From Gloeophyllum trabeum ATCC 11539 (Eukaryota > Basidiomycota > Agaricomycetes > Gloeophyllales > Gloeophyllaceae), in assembly GCF_000344685.1 (NCBI RefSeq), contig NW_006920416.1, positions 297,838 to 361,548 of the forward strand: a DNA stretch of 63,711 nt, read 5' to 3'. Shown in pieces: positions 11,476 through 21,523 of the stretch. How positions within the stretch are numbered: the first letter of the stretch is position 1; every line of letters begins with the position of its first letter. The translations under genes and the position numbers were made by a program. The notes below the pieces were generated by a model. It worked only from the letters and a program-made list of their open reading frames with translations. It was not told the DNA's origin and did not search any database.

Positions 11476-11700
11476 ATGGCAGACACAGCAGCACGCATAG
11501 CCGGTCAGGGCGTCGGCGACGCCGAGCGGGCGCCACAAGACGCCGAGCGCGATGTCCAGAACATCCCGCAGGACGTCGATACAGGGGCACAGAATGCGGC
11601 GCAAGACGTCGGAGACGCGGTGGGAGATGCGCAGAGGTTCGATAATGGGGTCGACAATTCGTACGATCAGGGGAGGAACCAGGGCCAGTCCGGGAATTAA
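11476..11700 (+). CDS. IPQDV-family small acidic repeat protein, copy 2, shortened N-terminus
   Basis: Predicted 74 residues from the ATG at 11476, two bases after a good splice acceptor (CTTACAG, ending 11473). A matching donor GTGCGT at 11416 gives a 58-base intron with a CTAAC branch site. The reading frame after this acceptor is phase 1, exactly as in copies 1, 3 and 4. The ATG therefore corresponds to an internal codon of the ancestral second exon, and the first coding exon appears lost or non-coding. The module runs DTAARIAGQGVGDAERAPQD, NIPQDV, then RFDNGVDNSYDQGRNQG. It is closest to copy 1. Either a leaderless family member or an early pseudogene. The frame itself is intact. Confidence 0.55.
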   Translation: MADTAARIAGQGVGDAERAPQDAERDVQNIPQDVDTGAQNAAQDVGDAVGDAQRFDNGVDNSYDQGRNQGQSGN

Positions 11701-12480
11701 GCCGGGACGTGCAGAGATGTGCTACTAGTCTATCGGAGGGATACCTGAATGTATGAGTAGCGCGTCGCGGAGGGGACGCAATGCGGAGAAGCATCATATA
11801 TGAACAACCAATCTTGGTCCAGAAGTCACCTTTCAATATCTGCGCTCGCCGAGCATGAATGAAGAGTGGCGAGATTCTGACGTACCCTGCCTGTCTCTGG
11901 CTGATAACGCGATGCACAGCATGCGCGGGCATGGGTAGCCTATCACTTCATCGGTGGGAGGCACCCTGACACGGCAGCCAATCACTTCCGGGCAAAGAGC
12001 ATCCGCCACAGCCGCCTTGTGAAGGCCAACTGCTCGGTGCCGCAGCTTCTAGCTTCCTCAAGGCAGTTGTCTTAGACAGAGCATTGTTTGAACACTGGAA
12101 CATCCCGCCGCGTTCCAGCAGCAAAGGGTATATGACTTCACGCAGACTCTAGACAAACAATACAGTCAGTCTGAGATTTGACCCCTAGATTTGACCCCGA
12201 AACATCCGTCAGTACACGTATCAGTGACGCTTTTCCTGCCATATCGCCTCACCAATCGCGGGCTCGCAGTGAAGGAAACGCCTAGCAACGCGAGGATACT
12301 GCCATTCGCAGGTGAACAAGGCAGAGGTGAGTCCAGTGCGAGCGATCTCCGAGTATCCAAAAATAGCACAATTACGCGCCACGCAGCCTTGCCCATCCAG
12401 GACAGATCTCCCTGGACGGCCGAGGTGCAATAAATAGGCGGATGTACTCGGAGAGCCCTCCCCCATCTACCCATCACACA
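11701..12480. other. Intergenic, promoter of the WW/IPQDV gene
   Basis: No gene seen. An ATAAATAG stretch near 12429-12437 lies about 50 bases upstream of the chosen ATG at 12481. An in-frame ATG at 12442 follows this element by only a few bases and is probably upstream of the transcription start. Confidence 0.4.
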
Positions 12481-13374
12481 ATGAACTTCGTCACCAACCT
12501 CATCGAAGAGTTCGCCGAGAAGAAACTCCACTCTGGCTCTGGCGCAGGCTCGCAGCCGCAGTCACAGTACCAACAATCATATCAGCAGCAGGGCGGCGGA
12601 GGGTACAGCAATGCTGGCAGTGCGCCACGAGTGCCGCCGCCGTGGGTGGCGCGCTGGGATGAGCCCGCCCAGCGATGGATATACATAAATGAGGCAACGG
12701 GTGAACGTACCTTCGAGTATCCAGGGGGCGGTGGGCAAGGTGGATATTATGGGGGTGGCGGAGGTTCACGGGAGGAATATTATGGAGGAGGGGGTGCATA
12801 TGGAGGTCAAGGTGGATACGGCGGGCAAGGCGGGTACGGGGGTCAAGGCGGATACGGAGGAGAGAGCTACGAGCAGTCCAGTCGAAATTCTGGGGGAGGT
12901 GGACATAGTGGGCTCATGTACGGCGCTGCAGGCGCAGCGGCGGGGCTCGCGGGTGGTGTGTTACTCGACCACGAGGCGCACAACGTCGGTACGTAGCGTC
13001 CTCAGCAAGCTAAACAGTGAAGCTTCACTGACTGAACCTTCTCAGAGAACGACTGGGATCGTGACAAGTATCGCGTAGAGAACGATGTTGAAAACTTCCC
13101 GGACAACGCAGCGCGATGGACGGGCGACAAGGTCGGAGAGGTGGAGGACATACCGCAAGATGTTGCCTACGACTACGACAGGGCGAAGTACGGCGCCGAG
13201 AACACGTTCGATAACGGGATTCGGGACGTGGAAGACATCCCTCAGGATATCGGGCGCGGCGTCGATGATGCCGCTGGGTGGGTAGGAGATGGCGTGGGTG
13301 ATGTCGAGAGGTTCGATAATGGGATAGAGAACTCTTATGACCAGGGCAGAGATGAGGCACGGTATGACTACTGA
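12481..13374 (+). CDS. WW domain, Gly-Tyr repeat, glycine-zipper and IPQDV-module fusion protein
   Basis: Predicted 278 residues in two exons, 12481-12988 and 13046-13374, with a phase-1 intron. Exon 1 begins MNFVTNLIEEFAEKKL, then a Gln/Ser tract. A WW-type domain follows around residues 58-82 (PPPWVARWDEPAQRWIYI, with TFEYP where WW domains normally have a second tryptophan, so the second W is F). Then come glycine/tyrosine repeats (GGQGGYG) and a glycine-zipper-like hydrophobic segment, GAAGAAAGLAGGVLL. Exon 2 is the family module: RVENDVENFPDNAARWTGDK, two IPQD repeats, RFDNGIENSYDQGRDE. Its closest relative is copy 4. WW domains bind proline-rich partners and glycine zippers associate with membranes or oligomerise. 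How these combine here is unknown to me. Confidence 0.75.
12805..12858 (+). repeat. 18-base in-frame minisatellite, three units
   Basis: Three near-identical 18-base units encode GGQGGYG-type repeats in the first exon of the WW/IPQDV gene. Unit number is likely to vary between strains. Confidence 0.7.
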
Positions 13375-14479
13375 GCGGGATGATGTCTAGTCGGGCGTAC
13401 TTGTACTACGTTAGCTGTTGTGTACATGAAACGAACATGTTTCCATGACCAGCCCCAGAGCCAATATCCGAGGAAGGTTGTCAATGCCCGTAGCTATAGC
13501 CATAAGGAAACGTGCAGTGGATGAGCTCTTCAAGCATATTTCGCAATATGCTCTGTAGAAATCATTCACAGCACATTTCGCACTCAGGCCGAGCACAGCT
13601 GTTTCGTAGCTCCCCTAATACGGCATGCCAGAAAATCAGAATACGGTGGCAAGCTTCAGACGTAGCGAGACCACTTGGAGACGCAGCAGCTAACGACCAA
13701 AGAGAGGAAGGAGCATGAGGATTGAGCGGAGGAAAAACAAGACACTGGCGCGTCAACCGAGTGCTCGGGAAGATCCGGGCACCTGGACACTTCAACGTTG
13801 TGGCTCTGAGTCTTTCAAAGTTTATACACTATGTGTGTCGATCTGATACCTATTATATTATTTATTAGACAGGTCATAGTCAGGGATCGCTTCACCTCCG
13901 AGCGACTGGGGCCCACTGGCAGGACTCGGAAGCCTTTCCATCTCTCCGCAGTACTTCGGTACAGAGAAATAACGAGGACTGGTAGCAGACACCAGGACTT
14001 CACAAACGCAGAATGCTAGTGTATAGACGCAATTGTCACCAAGAGTGTACGTGCAGTGGATAGCTCTTTCGGTAGCGACACCTTGAGCGTACCCTCGTCT
14101 CCGGATGGCAAACCCCAGAGCGGACAGTTGCGACTCAAAGTGACCGATACCAGTTGGAATTATGTAGAACGTGAATAGCTGGCATTCCGCTAATACTGCG
14201 GGCATTCTATTGAACGTGCAGGCCCAGATGAGTCGACTGAAGATTAACTTGGTCACGAACTCCCTGAATAGCAATGGAACTCATGTTCCTCTGACACAAT
14301 AGGGACTTTCACTAGCCCTTATGGTATACTATCTCTTTTCAGCTAGATATGGCATTCGAGAGGCTGCTCCGCCCAATCTGATAGTCCATCTTTGCTGTTC
14401 TGCAGCCATGAGTGAGGCGACTATATACAGTCAGCGAAGGTTGACGAACCCGAGGGCGCCCTCGTGAAAGTTGATTTCG
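13375..14479. other. Intergenic
   Basis: No assignable gene. The last 100 bases may contain eroded N-terminal codons of the permease pseudogene. Confidence 0.4.
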
Positions 14480-16899
14480 CAGAGAACGACGATATATACA
14501 TCGAAAGCCCCTCGGATGGGATGGGAGGGCTACTGCTGAGGCGCGGGTCAAGCGGATGATTTGAGACTCATGTCCATCCTCATCATAGTATTCTTGCTCA
14601 ACTACATCGATGTAAGCCTCCGATATTCTCTTACAAATGCATTGATTTTGAAGATATCCGTCGGCAAAGCGGCCCAACGTAGCTGCTGCAAGACTCAACG
14701 GACTGGAGAAAGATCTGCAATTGACTGGTGCAGTATTTGCGTCGGCTGATGTTCATGATAGCTAAGAGCGCATGGTAGATATTCAATACGAAGCAGTGGT
14801 CGCTATTATATAAGTTTCGTACTGCCCTCTCCAGGTCTTCTCCAATATGGTCGGTAATGATAACTTGTCTACCTGCAGACCCCTAACTATTATAAACAAG
14901 GTCTCGAGGTGAGCCTCGCAGAGGAGAAGTGAATTTTCAAGTTGAACGTACATTTCACCTTGCACGCCATCAATCTATATAGGGTTTTGGTGGTCTGCTG
15001 GGACCTAATACGCATACTGACGGGAGTGAGGGGTATAATCTTCACATGGTATTCCCCGCTGACATACTCTCTCCCTCTGGGTCTTTAGGTCACATACAAC
15101 TTGCCGGTATCCGTATATGCCGCCTCATGTTGGGCGTACCTAAGGTATGTTGCTGCGCTTTTGTCGTATGGCTATGGTATCACTGACCCCAGGCTGCCCT
15201 TTACCCTGGCGCATTCTATCTCCTATCCAGCTGGTCGCCTGGTACACGAGAGGTGTCCGTATCTCAGCTCTCATGAATACATATTCCAGAAATGATGCAT
15301 ATGCTGGATTCCACGGGAGCACACGTTCCTCTCTGCGATTCTCTATTTTGGCTTGCTGGTATCGAGTGCCTTCGGCAGAGTATGTTCTCATATACCATCT
15401 CTGCCACAATCGGATAACACTTAGACATACCGTCGCAAAGCTCATCGCAGCGGGCGTGCTCGCCTACATGGATGAAGCTATGGGTGTCCAGCCCTGGAGA
15501 TGGCCACTGCATTTTCATTCTCGCAGCGAAGTGCCTGCATTTAGCTGCACGCAGGGTGCCGTCACGATATGCGCCGGACTATTGCTATGTATACCTTGTC
15601 TTCTGTTCTCGTTCGCTTGTGGCCGCTCATCACTCATATCACTCATAGATGGGCTCTGCCTGACTACGTGAGCGGTCTAACTCGTGGAATATGCAGGGAT
15701 TTATGAAGAGGCAGCCTCATAATACCCGTTGGACGTCATCTGCAGAGCGCAGGCTCGCACAGATGCGCCTGGCCGAGGACGTGGGGAGGCCGATGATGAC
15801 TCGGAAAAGGCAACGTACGTCGCAATTGTTTTTCTTCCCTCCCACCGCTCATCTTCACGAGTCGCTGCACTCAGGCTGTGGGAAGGCTTACTCCTCGCGA
15901 TTCGCGACATCACAGTGCACCTGTTTGCGTGGCACTGCTTCGCTAGCCTGTAGCTTCGTGGACTTCTTCCCGAGGTAAGGCACGCCAAGCTGTGTGGCGG
16001 AAGAGGGCGGCTGAGGAGCGATCACTCAGCTTGACCGCGACGCTAGGATATGGCCCTACTAAGACTCTACTGCTGGGAGCGTACGTTATAGCTGGACAAC
16101 GACGGTGCACCCGCTGACGATGAAGTTTACATTTACAGTCCACCATGGGCCGTGGGAGCCGCTCTGAGCCTGCGGAATGCTCGGCACGCAAGTACGTTTT
16201 TGTTCTTTTCGCCGCCGGTGCTCCTCAAGTATTTGTTCACAGACCACGACAGACAAAACTGGAGAACGGTTCTGGCACCTCACCGTCTGGTGGTGGATCG
16301 CCATTCTCTGGTACATCGTCGGGCTGTCCACGATGCACACTGGCGCACGCTACGTCTTCCTGCATCTCCTGGCTGTTGGATACGCCGGTACGAAGCCGTG
16401 CACTTGCTCTACCTGCTCCATTGACTGGGTGGTTGCCTTCGGGGCAGGCTTCCCATTATCCTTGACCTGGGTGTCCTGCTAAGCGGTCGGTGGAGACCGG
16501 CATTGCGAGTGGTTTCGGGAACATCAGGACCTTGTAGGTTCACCTCGCTGGCTCGTGACTTCCCTTACTCATGAGCCCGCGTTCCAGAGTCGGGTCCTTC
16601 TTCTGGAAAACATCGTGGGCGTACCGCCCCGCCATGGTGACAGGGCTCGTCTCCATGCTAGTTTATATTGCGCTTTCTTTAGGTAAGCTCTTCATGTCAG
16701 GTCGTTCGTGTATCGTGCTATTGACGTTTCTGTGCGGTGATCTAGGTCTTGCTTCTGCGAGATAACAGAGAACTGGATGAAGCAGCACAAGCAGTATACC
16801 GGCGCTCAGAAGGAACGAATCGAAGAGGCGGCCAGGTGGAAAGGAATAACGTTTGAGGAGGCCATTGAGAAGAAGAGGGGGTTCAGATACCTGTACTAA
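14480..16899 (+). pseudogene. DAL5-type (anion:cation symporter) MFS permease pseudogene
   Basis: Aligns exon by exon to the intact permeases at 24164-26737 and 26974-29519. Recognisable pieces are MSILIIVFLLNYID, AAARLNGLEKDLQLT, AILYFGLLVSSAFG, PHNTRWTSSAERRLAQ, TGERFWHLTVWWW, GFGNIRTL, and the C-terminus GITFEEAIEKKRGFRYLY. Lesions include a 1-base loss near 14560 just before the first membrane segment and an in-frame TAA at 14811-14813 in the exon before FSNM. There are frameshifts in the PSIYIG exon (near 14985) and the VTYN exon (near 15100). An 8-base insertion sits in the SSW-YTRE motif (near 15233). A 1-base loss before EADDDSEKAT lies near 15785. About 20 bases around the NAIPRP motif are missing near 16473, and the last exon has a frameshift. 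It separates IPQDV copies 3 and 4. Confidence 0.85.
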
Positions 16900-17196
16900 C
16901 GTCTGTGTTGTCTCTCCTCTATCTCCTTCCAGGAGACGGATGAACCGATTCGTGCTTACACCATCATGCTGAGGCGATCCGAACCGTCCGAATTATCCGT
17001 TCGCGACATCAGGACGTGGATGTTTCTAATAATAGCTCCTGGTAACTGGCCTCGACGTGCAGCCCGAGATCCGGGGGACAACCGTCGCCGACGTATATGA
17101 AAGATCATCCGAGTGATCCCTCGGGAGTGCCAACTCACCACTTACCTGCGACGCACCACCACTCACCTCCATCCGCCACACGAACCTGTAGAAACC

Positions 17197-17604
17197 ATGG
17201 GCTTATTCGGTGACCTGATCGAAGAGGGAGTGGACAAAGTCGGTGAGTCGGCGAGGTTTGCCAGCTCAAGGGGATAGGGACTGACGGGTACCTCTCCAGT
17301 GAACGACGTCGAGAACTTCCCCGACAACGCCGCCCGCTGGACGGGCGAGAAGGTGGGCGAGGTCGAGAATATCCCGCAGGACGTCGAGACCGACTACGAC
17401 CGCGCCAAGTACGGCGTCGAGAACACCGTCGACGACGCGGTTCAGGGTGTGGAGGACATCCCGCAGGACGTCGGGCGGGGCGTCGACGACGCGGCGAACT
17501 GGGCGGGCGAGAAGGTCGGGGATGTCGAGCGGTTTGATGATGGCGTTGAGAACGCGTACGACCAGGGACGGGATGAGACTAGGTATGGAGGAGGCAACTA
17601 TTGA
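17197..17604 (+). CDS. IPQDV-family small acidic repeat protein, copy 4
   Basis: Predicted 116 residues in two exons, 17197-17242 and 17300-17604, with the family phase-1 intron. Exon 1 encodes MGLFGDLIEEGVDKV, similar to the LIEE start of copy 3 but without the WW or glycine-rich parts. Exon 2 reads NDVENFPDNAARWTGEKVGE, ENIPQDV, a segment with YDRAKYGVENTVDD, EDIPQDVGRGVDDAA, and RFDDGVENAYDQGRDE. It is strongly acidic with two tryptophans, one in each GEKVG-bearing repeat. A TATATGAA stretch near 17094 may be the TATA element. The short amphipathic N-terminus could be a membrane or partner anchor. This is the most regular example of the module and the best query for searches. Confidence 0.78.
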
Positions 17605-18520
17605 TGCGCCTGTGCTTGTATTGCTCGCGGTTTGAAATGACTGTAACATGAACTGACTTCCATTGGTCTCTGTGATCACTCACATAAGTCTCCTGAGGCT
17701 AGTGATGTTATTGATTTATTCATTCTAGGGCATAGCATACTAGAGGCGTATAAGGTGGATTTTCATCAAGCTTACTCAACCTGCGAGGTCCTTCCTTTAT
17801 GTCTTATGAAAACTATGCCTCGGAAGCATACGCTGTGAGCTAAGCGCACAGTCAGCGAAGCCCTCAGTTCTCTCCTTCACCTCAAGCTTCTTAGAGTGAA
17901 CATCACCATTAAGAAGGTTCAATATCGCACATGACGCCAAAGCGCGACTAGATCTAAACGGCTCGAATCTCCAAGCATTTGTACAAAAAGACATAGAAGA
18001 AAACACGCACTCTGAGCCCAGTCTTCGATGCCAATTGAAGTTATCCCAGCTGCAGCGCTAGCAGGATACGAACATGAAGAGGCTCAGCAGCCGTGGCAAA
18101 CTTGAACCGCGTCCATCGACGCGTCCCATTGGCCACACACGCGATTTTCTGAATCTCCGCAACATCGACATCAGGTCGTCGCTCGCAAGTCGACTCAGTA
18201 CTTGGGATTTTTCTTCGTTGTCAGCTTTTCTAGTTGATCGTCCCTTTCTTTTGCCCCCATCGTCGAGAGCGTCGTTGAGCGATTGACATGGCCACCTACG
18301 AGTTGGGACTTATCTCTGAAACTCGCTCCGCTTTTCTATGCTAATTTCTGGCGGATTTACGGGGCCCCGTATGTCCATTCATAGTCACCCTTGTGCCCAC
18401 GATACGAGACATGCTCTGGCGTTCCGACATATCAGCGGGCCAAAACACCCGGCAGGGGCGGTCCGCACTCCCGACTTATAACGCGTATAGCCGAATCGGT
18501 GAGGTAGAGTGCCCCTAAAT
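17605..18520. other. Intergenic
   Basis: No supported gene. A TTATAA element near 18476 lies 45 bases before the first ATG of the downstream dehydrogenase and 138 bases before a second in-frame ATG. Confidence 0.4.
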
Positions 18521-19837
18521 ATGCGCATGAGCGTTGCAGGAGTTCGTCTCGCTGCTATCGCTCGTTCTTTCACCGCAAGCTCAGTGGGTAGTGCGTCTCG
18601 TTCGTATTCAACGATGGGGAAACGCGTTATGCTTTGCGGTACGTCTGACGAGGCGGATGTAAAGGAGGAATTGGGATGCTTAAGTGATATGGCAGGTGAT
18701 CTCGTATGGGCGAACGAGGAGGCGAAGCAGATGTTCGCAGGTGTTGCTGAGATCGTGGTAAGTCATATATATCTCAGTCTTATTCCTGCGATAATATATC
18801 TGATGGTGGTCTGCGTAGCGCATGGACTCGCCCAACCGCGCGGACTTCCTGGCAGGTTTCAAGCCTGGTGGAAAGTACCAGGGCGTCGAAGGTGTCTACA
18901 GACATAACGTCTCCGCCGACCGAATAGGCATATTCGACAAGGAGATCATCGACGCGATCGCAGGCACTGTAAAGTGGATCGCCCACAACGGCGCGGGTTA
19001 CGACCAGATCGACGTGCACGAATGCAAAGCCAAAGGTGCGTATCCCCTCACCGCAAGTAACGTATCTCTGATCTCACTGTCCCATAGGGATCTACGTGTC
19101 TAATACCCCCGGCGCCGTCGACGACGCCACAGCAACCACCGCCCTCTACCTCCTCATCTCCTCCTTCCGCAAATTCGCCAACGCCGAGCGCAGCCTGCAC
19201 GCCGGCAACTGGAAGCGCGGGCACAAGGCCGGGAACGCGCAGGACCTCGAGGACAAGACGCTCGCGATCCTGGGCCTCGGCGGGATCGGCCTGCGCCTCG
19301 CCGAGTACGTGCGCCCCTTCCGCATGCGCGTGCTCTACCACAACCGCCGCCCGCGCGCGGACGTGCCGGAGTGGTGTGAATACTACGGCCCGGAGCGCCT
19401 CGACGAGATGCTCGCGCAGGCGGACGTGCTGAGTGTGCACGTGCCGCTGAAGAAGGAGACGGAGGGCTTGGTGGACGAGAAGATGATCCGCGCGCTGAAG
19501 AAGGGCGCGGTGATCGTCAATACGGCGCGCGGGAAGGTGATTGACGAGGCGGCGATGATACGCGCGCTCGAGGACGGGCATGTGGGTACCCACCGCGCGA
19601 CTCCCTCAATTCACTAATATCAACCCATGGTAGCTCTCGTCCGTCGGTCTCGACGTGTTCCCCAACGAGCCCGAGGTGAACCCGCGCCTGCTCGAGTTCC
19701 CCAACATCACGCTCCTCCCGCACATGGGCACCGAGACGCGCGACTCGCAGAAGAAGATGGAGATCCGCGCGCTCACCAACGTCCTCGACTACTTCACGAA
19801 AGGGAAGGGCCAGGACGTCGTCCCGGAGATGACATGA
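18521..19837 (+). CDS. D-isomer-specific 2-hydroxyacid dehydrogenase (glyoxylate/hydroxypyruvate reductase-like)
   Basis: Predicted 383 residues in four exons: 18521-18757, 18819-19035, 19088-19581 and 19634-19837. The fold is clear. An N-terminal substrate domain has AHNGAGYDQIDV, then the nucleotide-binding motif LGLGGIGLRLAEY, and the catalytic triad arginine in NTARGKVIDEAA, glutamate in DVFPNEPEV and histidine in LLPHMGTETRD. YHNRRPRAD after the glycine motif has arginines in place of the usual acidic residue, which suggests NADPH preference. The enzyme reduces 2-keto acids such as glyoxylate or hydroxypyruvate. The first 35 or so residues (MRMSVAGVRLAAIARSF, ending SRSYS) are basic and serine-rich like a mitochondrial leader. 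A second in-frame ATG at 18614 (MGKRVMLCG) would give a 352-residue cytosolic form, so dual targeting is possible. Confidence 0.88.
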
Positions 19838-20044
19838 CCTCGATCTTCTACGGAGAGAAGCGGAGTCGCTTTCAATTGTATCGATAGACCAGGCACGCTG
19901 TATAACGCTGGATCCACTTAGATACATACCCATCGTTATCATGGGACTGCTGTGATACAGGAAGAAGATACCTCTAGCCAAATATAAGCTACATGAGGCG
20001 CAAGCGTGTTCCTTCGAAGCGCCCGAGAACCCAGATCGACTAGA

Positions 20045-20050
20045 TATAAG
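20045..20050 (+). promoter_or_regulatory. TATA-like element
   Basis: TATAAG 68 bases upstream of the ATG at 20113, the same spacing as other TATA boxes in the window. Confidence 0.5.
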
Positions 20051-20112
20051 AGGGTGCAGCCCTGCCTCCCGAGTCGAGCACTACAGGTACCATCCCTCCG
20101 CCTCCCACATCC

Positions 20113-21289
20113 ATGGCCGGCGGAAACAACAACAAGGCGAAGACTGCGGCTGCGAGCGCCTCAACTGGTCGCTCTGACCCCGCTGGCGGGTGGAAGGACG
20201 TCGAGCGAGCATTGTGCGTACAGCTAACCAGGGCCGGCTGACGGCGATTTTCCTGATATGCTCCCTGTTGATTCCATTGCGTGGACACAGCATGGAGCAG
20301 GCCAGGAAGGACAGCGCGCAGATCGACCAGATCGAAAAGGACTGCCCGACCTTCGTAAGTAGCATAGTCCACTCAGTATTTGGCTCGTGAAGACGTGTTG
20401 GCCACGACTGCATGTGTCAAGACCAGCGACGGCGCGAAGAAGGAGCTCAGCGGCGTGAACAAGATTATGAAGGAGCAGAAGGAGGCGCAGGACAAGAGAG
20501 TGAAAGACGTGAAGCGGTTGGTCGAGGAGGACTTCAAAGTCCAGGCCATCACGGACATGAGGTGCGCCCGCCTCGCCTGCTCACAACGTCGTTATATCTG
20601 AAATTTGCTTGTATAAACCGTAGGGCGATGATTAAAGGGAAAATAATGGAAGAGCTGGCACGCCAAGTGAAAGCGGAAGTCGACGGGCAGATCAAGGACC
20701 ACCTGCGCCCCACGCTCCTCGAGCAGATCAAAGAGGCCGAGATCCACCTCGCCAATCTCAAAAACGCAATCCACAACACGTGAGCATCCTCAGACCTAGC
20801 CCCATCGAAGCAGAAGTGACCCGTCCTCACTAGGGAAGCACTCACCGCAAACTCCAAGCTCCAGGGCGACGACCTGCACATGCCACTAGCCCCGCTGCGA
20901 AAAGCGGACCACAGCATGAGCGGGTGCTGGCCCGAGAACATATACAGCCTGTGCGGATATAGCAGTACGTCTCATAAAACAAAAGTACCTCAGACGAAGA
21001 GACTCACTACTCCCAAGACAACACGCTCAAGCAGCTCCTGAGGGACTACGACCTGCCCGTGCAGGACTCCCAGCAGGCCAACGTCGACAAGTTCCTCGCG
21101 TTTATCGGTACGTCAAGTTATGTCCATGATTGATCAGGCGTTGACTTGGAGATCGGGATTGCAGGGGTTACCTTCTCTCCAGTTGTGATAGACGACTCTG
21201 ACGATGGTGATGATGTCCCGGACGGTGCCCCGCCCGGCTATGCCCCTCCTGTGGACCCTGCTAGTGGAACGATCTTGGTGAACGTATGA
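20113..21289 (+). CDS. Conserved coiled-coil protein of unknown function
   Basis: About 270 residues in seven exons with GT-AG introns. The protein starts MAGGNNNKAKTAAASAS. A charged helical region follows (MEQARKDSAQIDQIEKDCPT, then KKELSGVNKIMKEQKEAQDK and MEELARQVKAEVDGQIKDHL), with heptad-like spacing typical of a coiled coil. After an HMPLAPLRKADHSMSG segment the C-terminus is acidic and proline-rich (VVIDDSDDGDDVPDG, then PPGYAPPVDPAS). I see no catalytic motif, signal peptide or membrane segment. The start is supported by the TATA element and by the absence of an upstream in-frame ATG. I do not recognise the family. The codon pattern and intact splicing make it a real gene. Confidence 0.75.
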
Positions 21290-21523
21290 GATGCCGTCGC
21301 CGAACGCTGAAGGATGAAGGATGAAGAAAGCGACAGTAGACTTGATTATGCGACAGACTACATAGCGATGGAAGAATGTACTAGTTAGCGATACACTTCA
21401 ACAGCACTTGATACAGAAGAATGAAAAAGGGCATCAATAATTATACAACCGGACGAAATGAAAAGAGATAAAGATACCCCCAACAGCACCGACCACACGG
21501 GTATACACCTCCACGCACCTCAC

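Noticed and set aside
12442..12480. Upstream in-frame ATG for the WW/IPQDV gene
   Set aside because: It is a few bases after the likely TATA element. The ATG at 12481 begins MNFVTNLIEEF, which matches the MGLFGDLIEEG start of copy 4.
19048..19593. 181-codon minus-strand frame
   Set aside because: Antisense to the GC-rich dehydrogenase exon carrying clear catalytic motifs.
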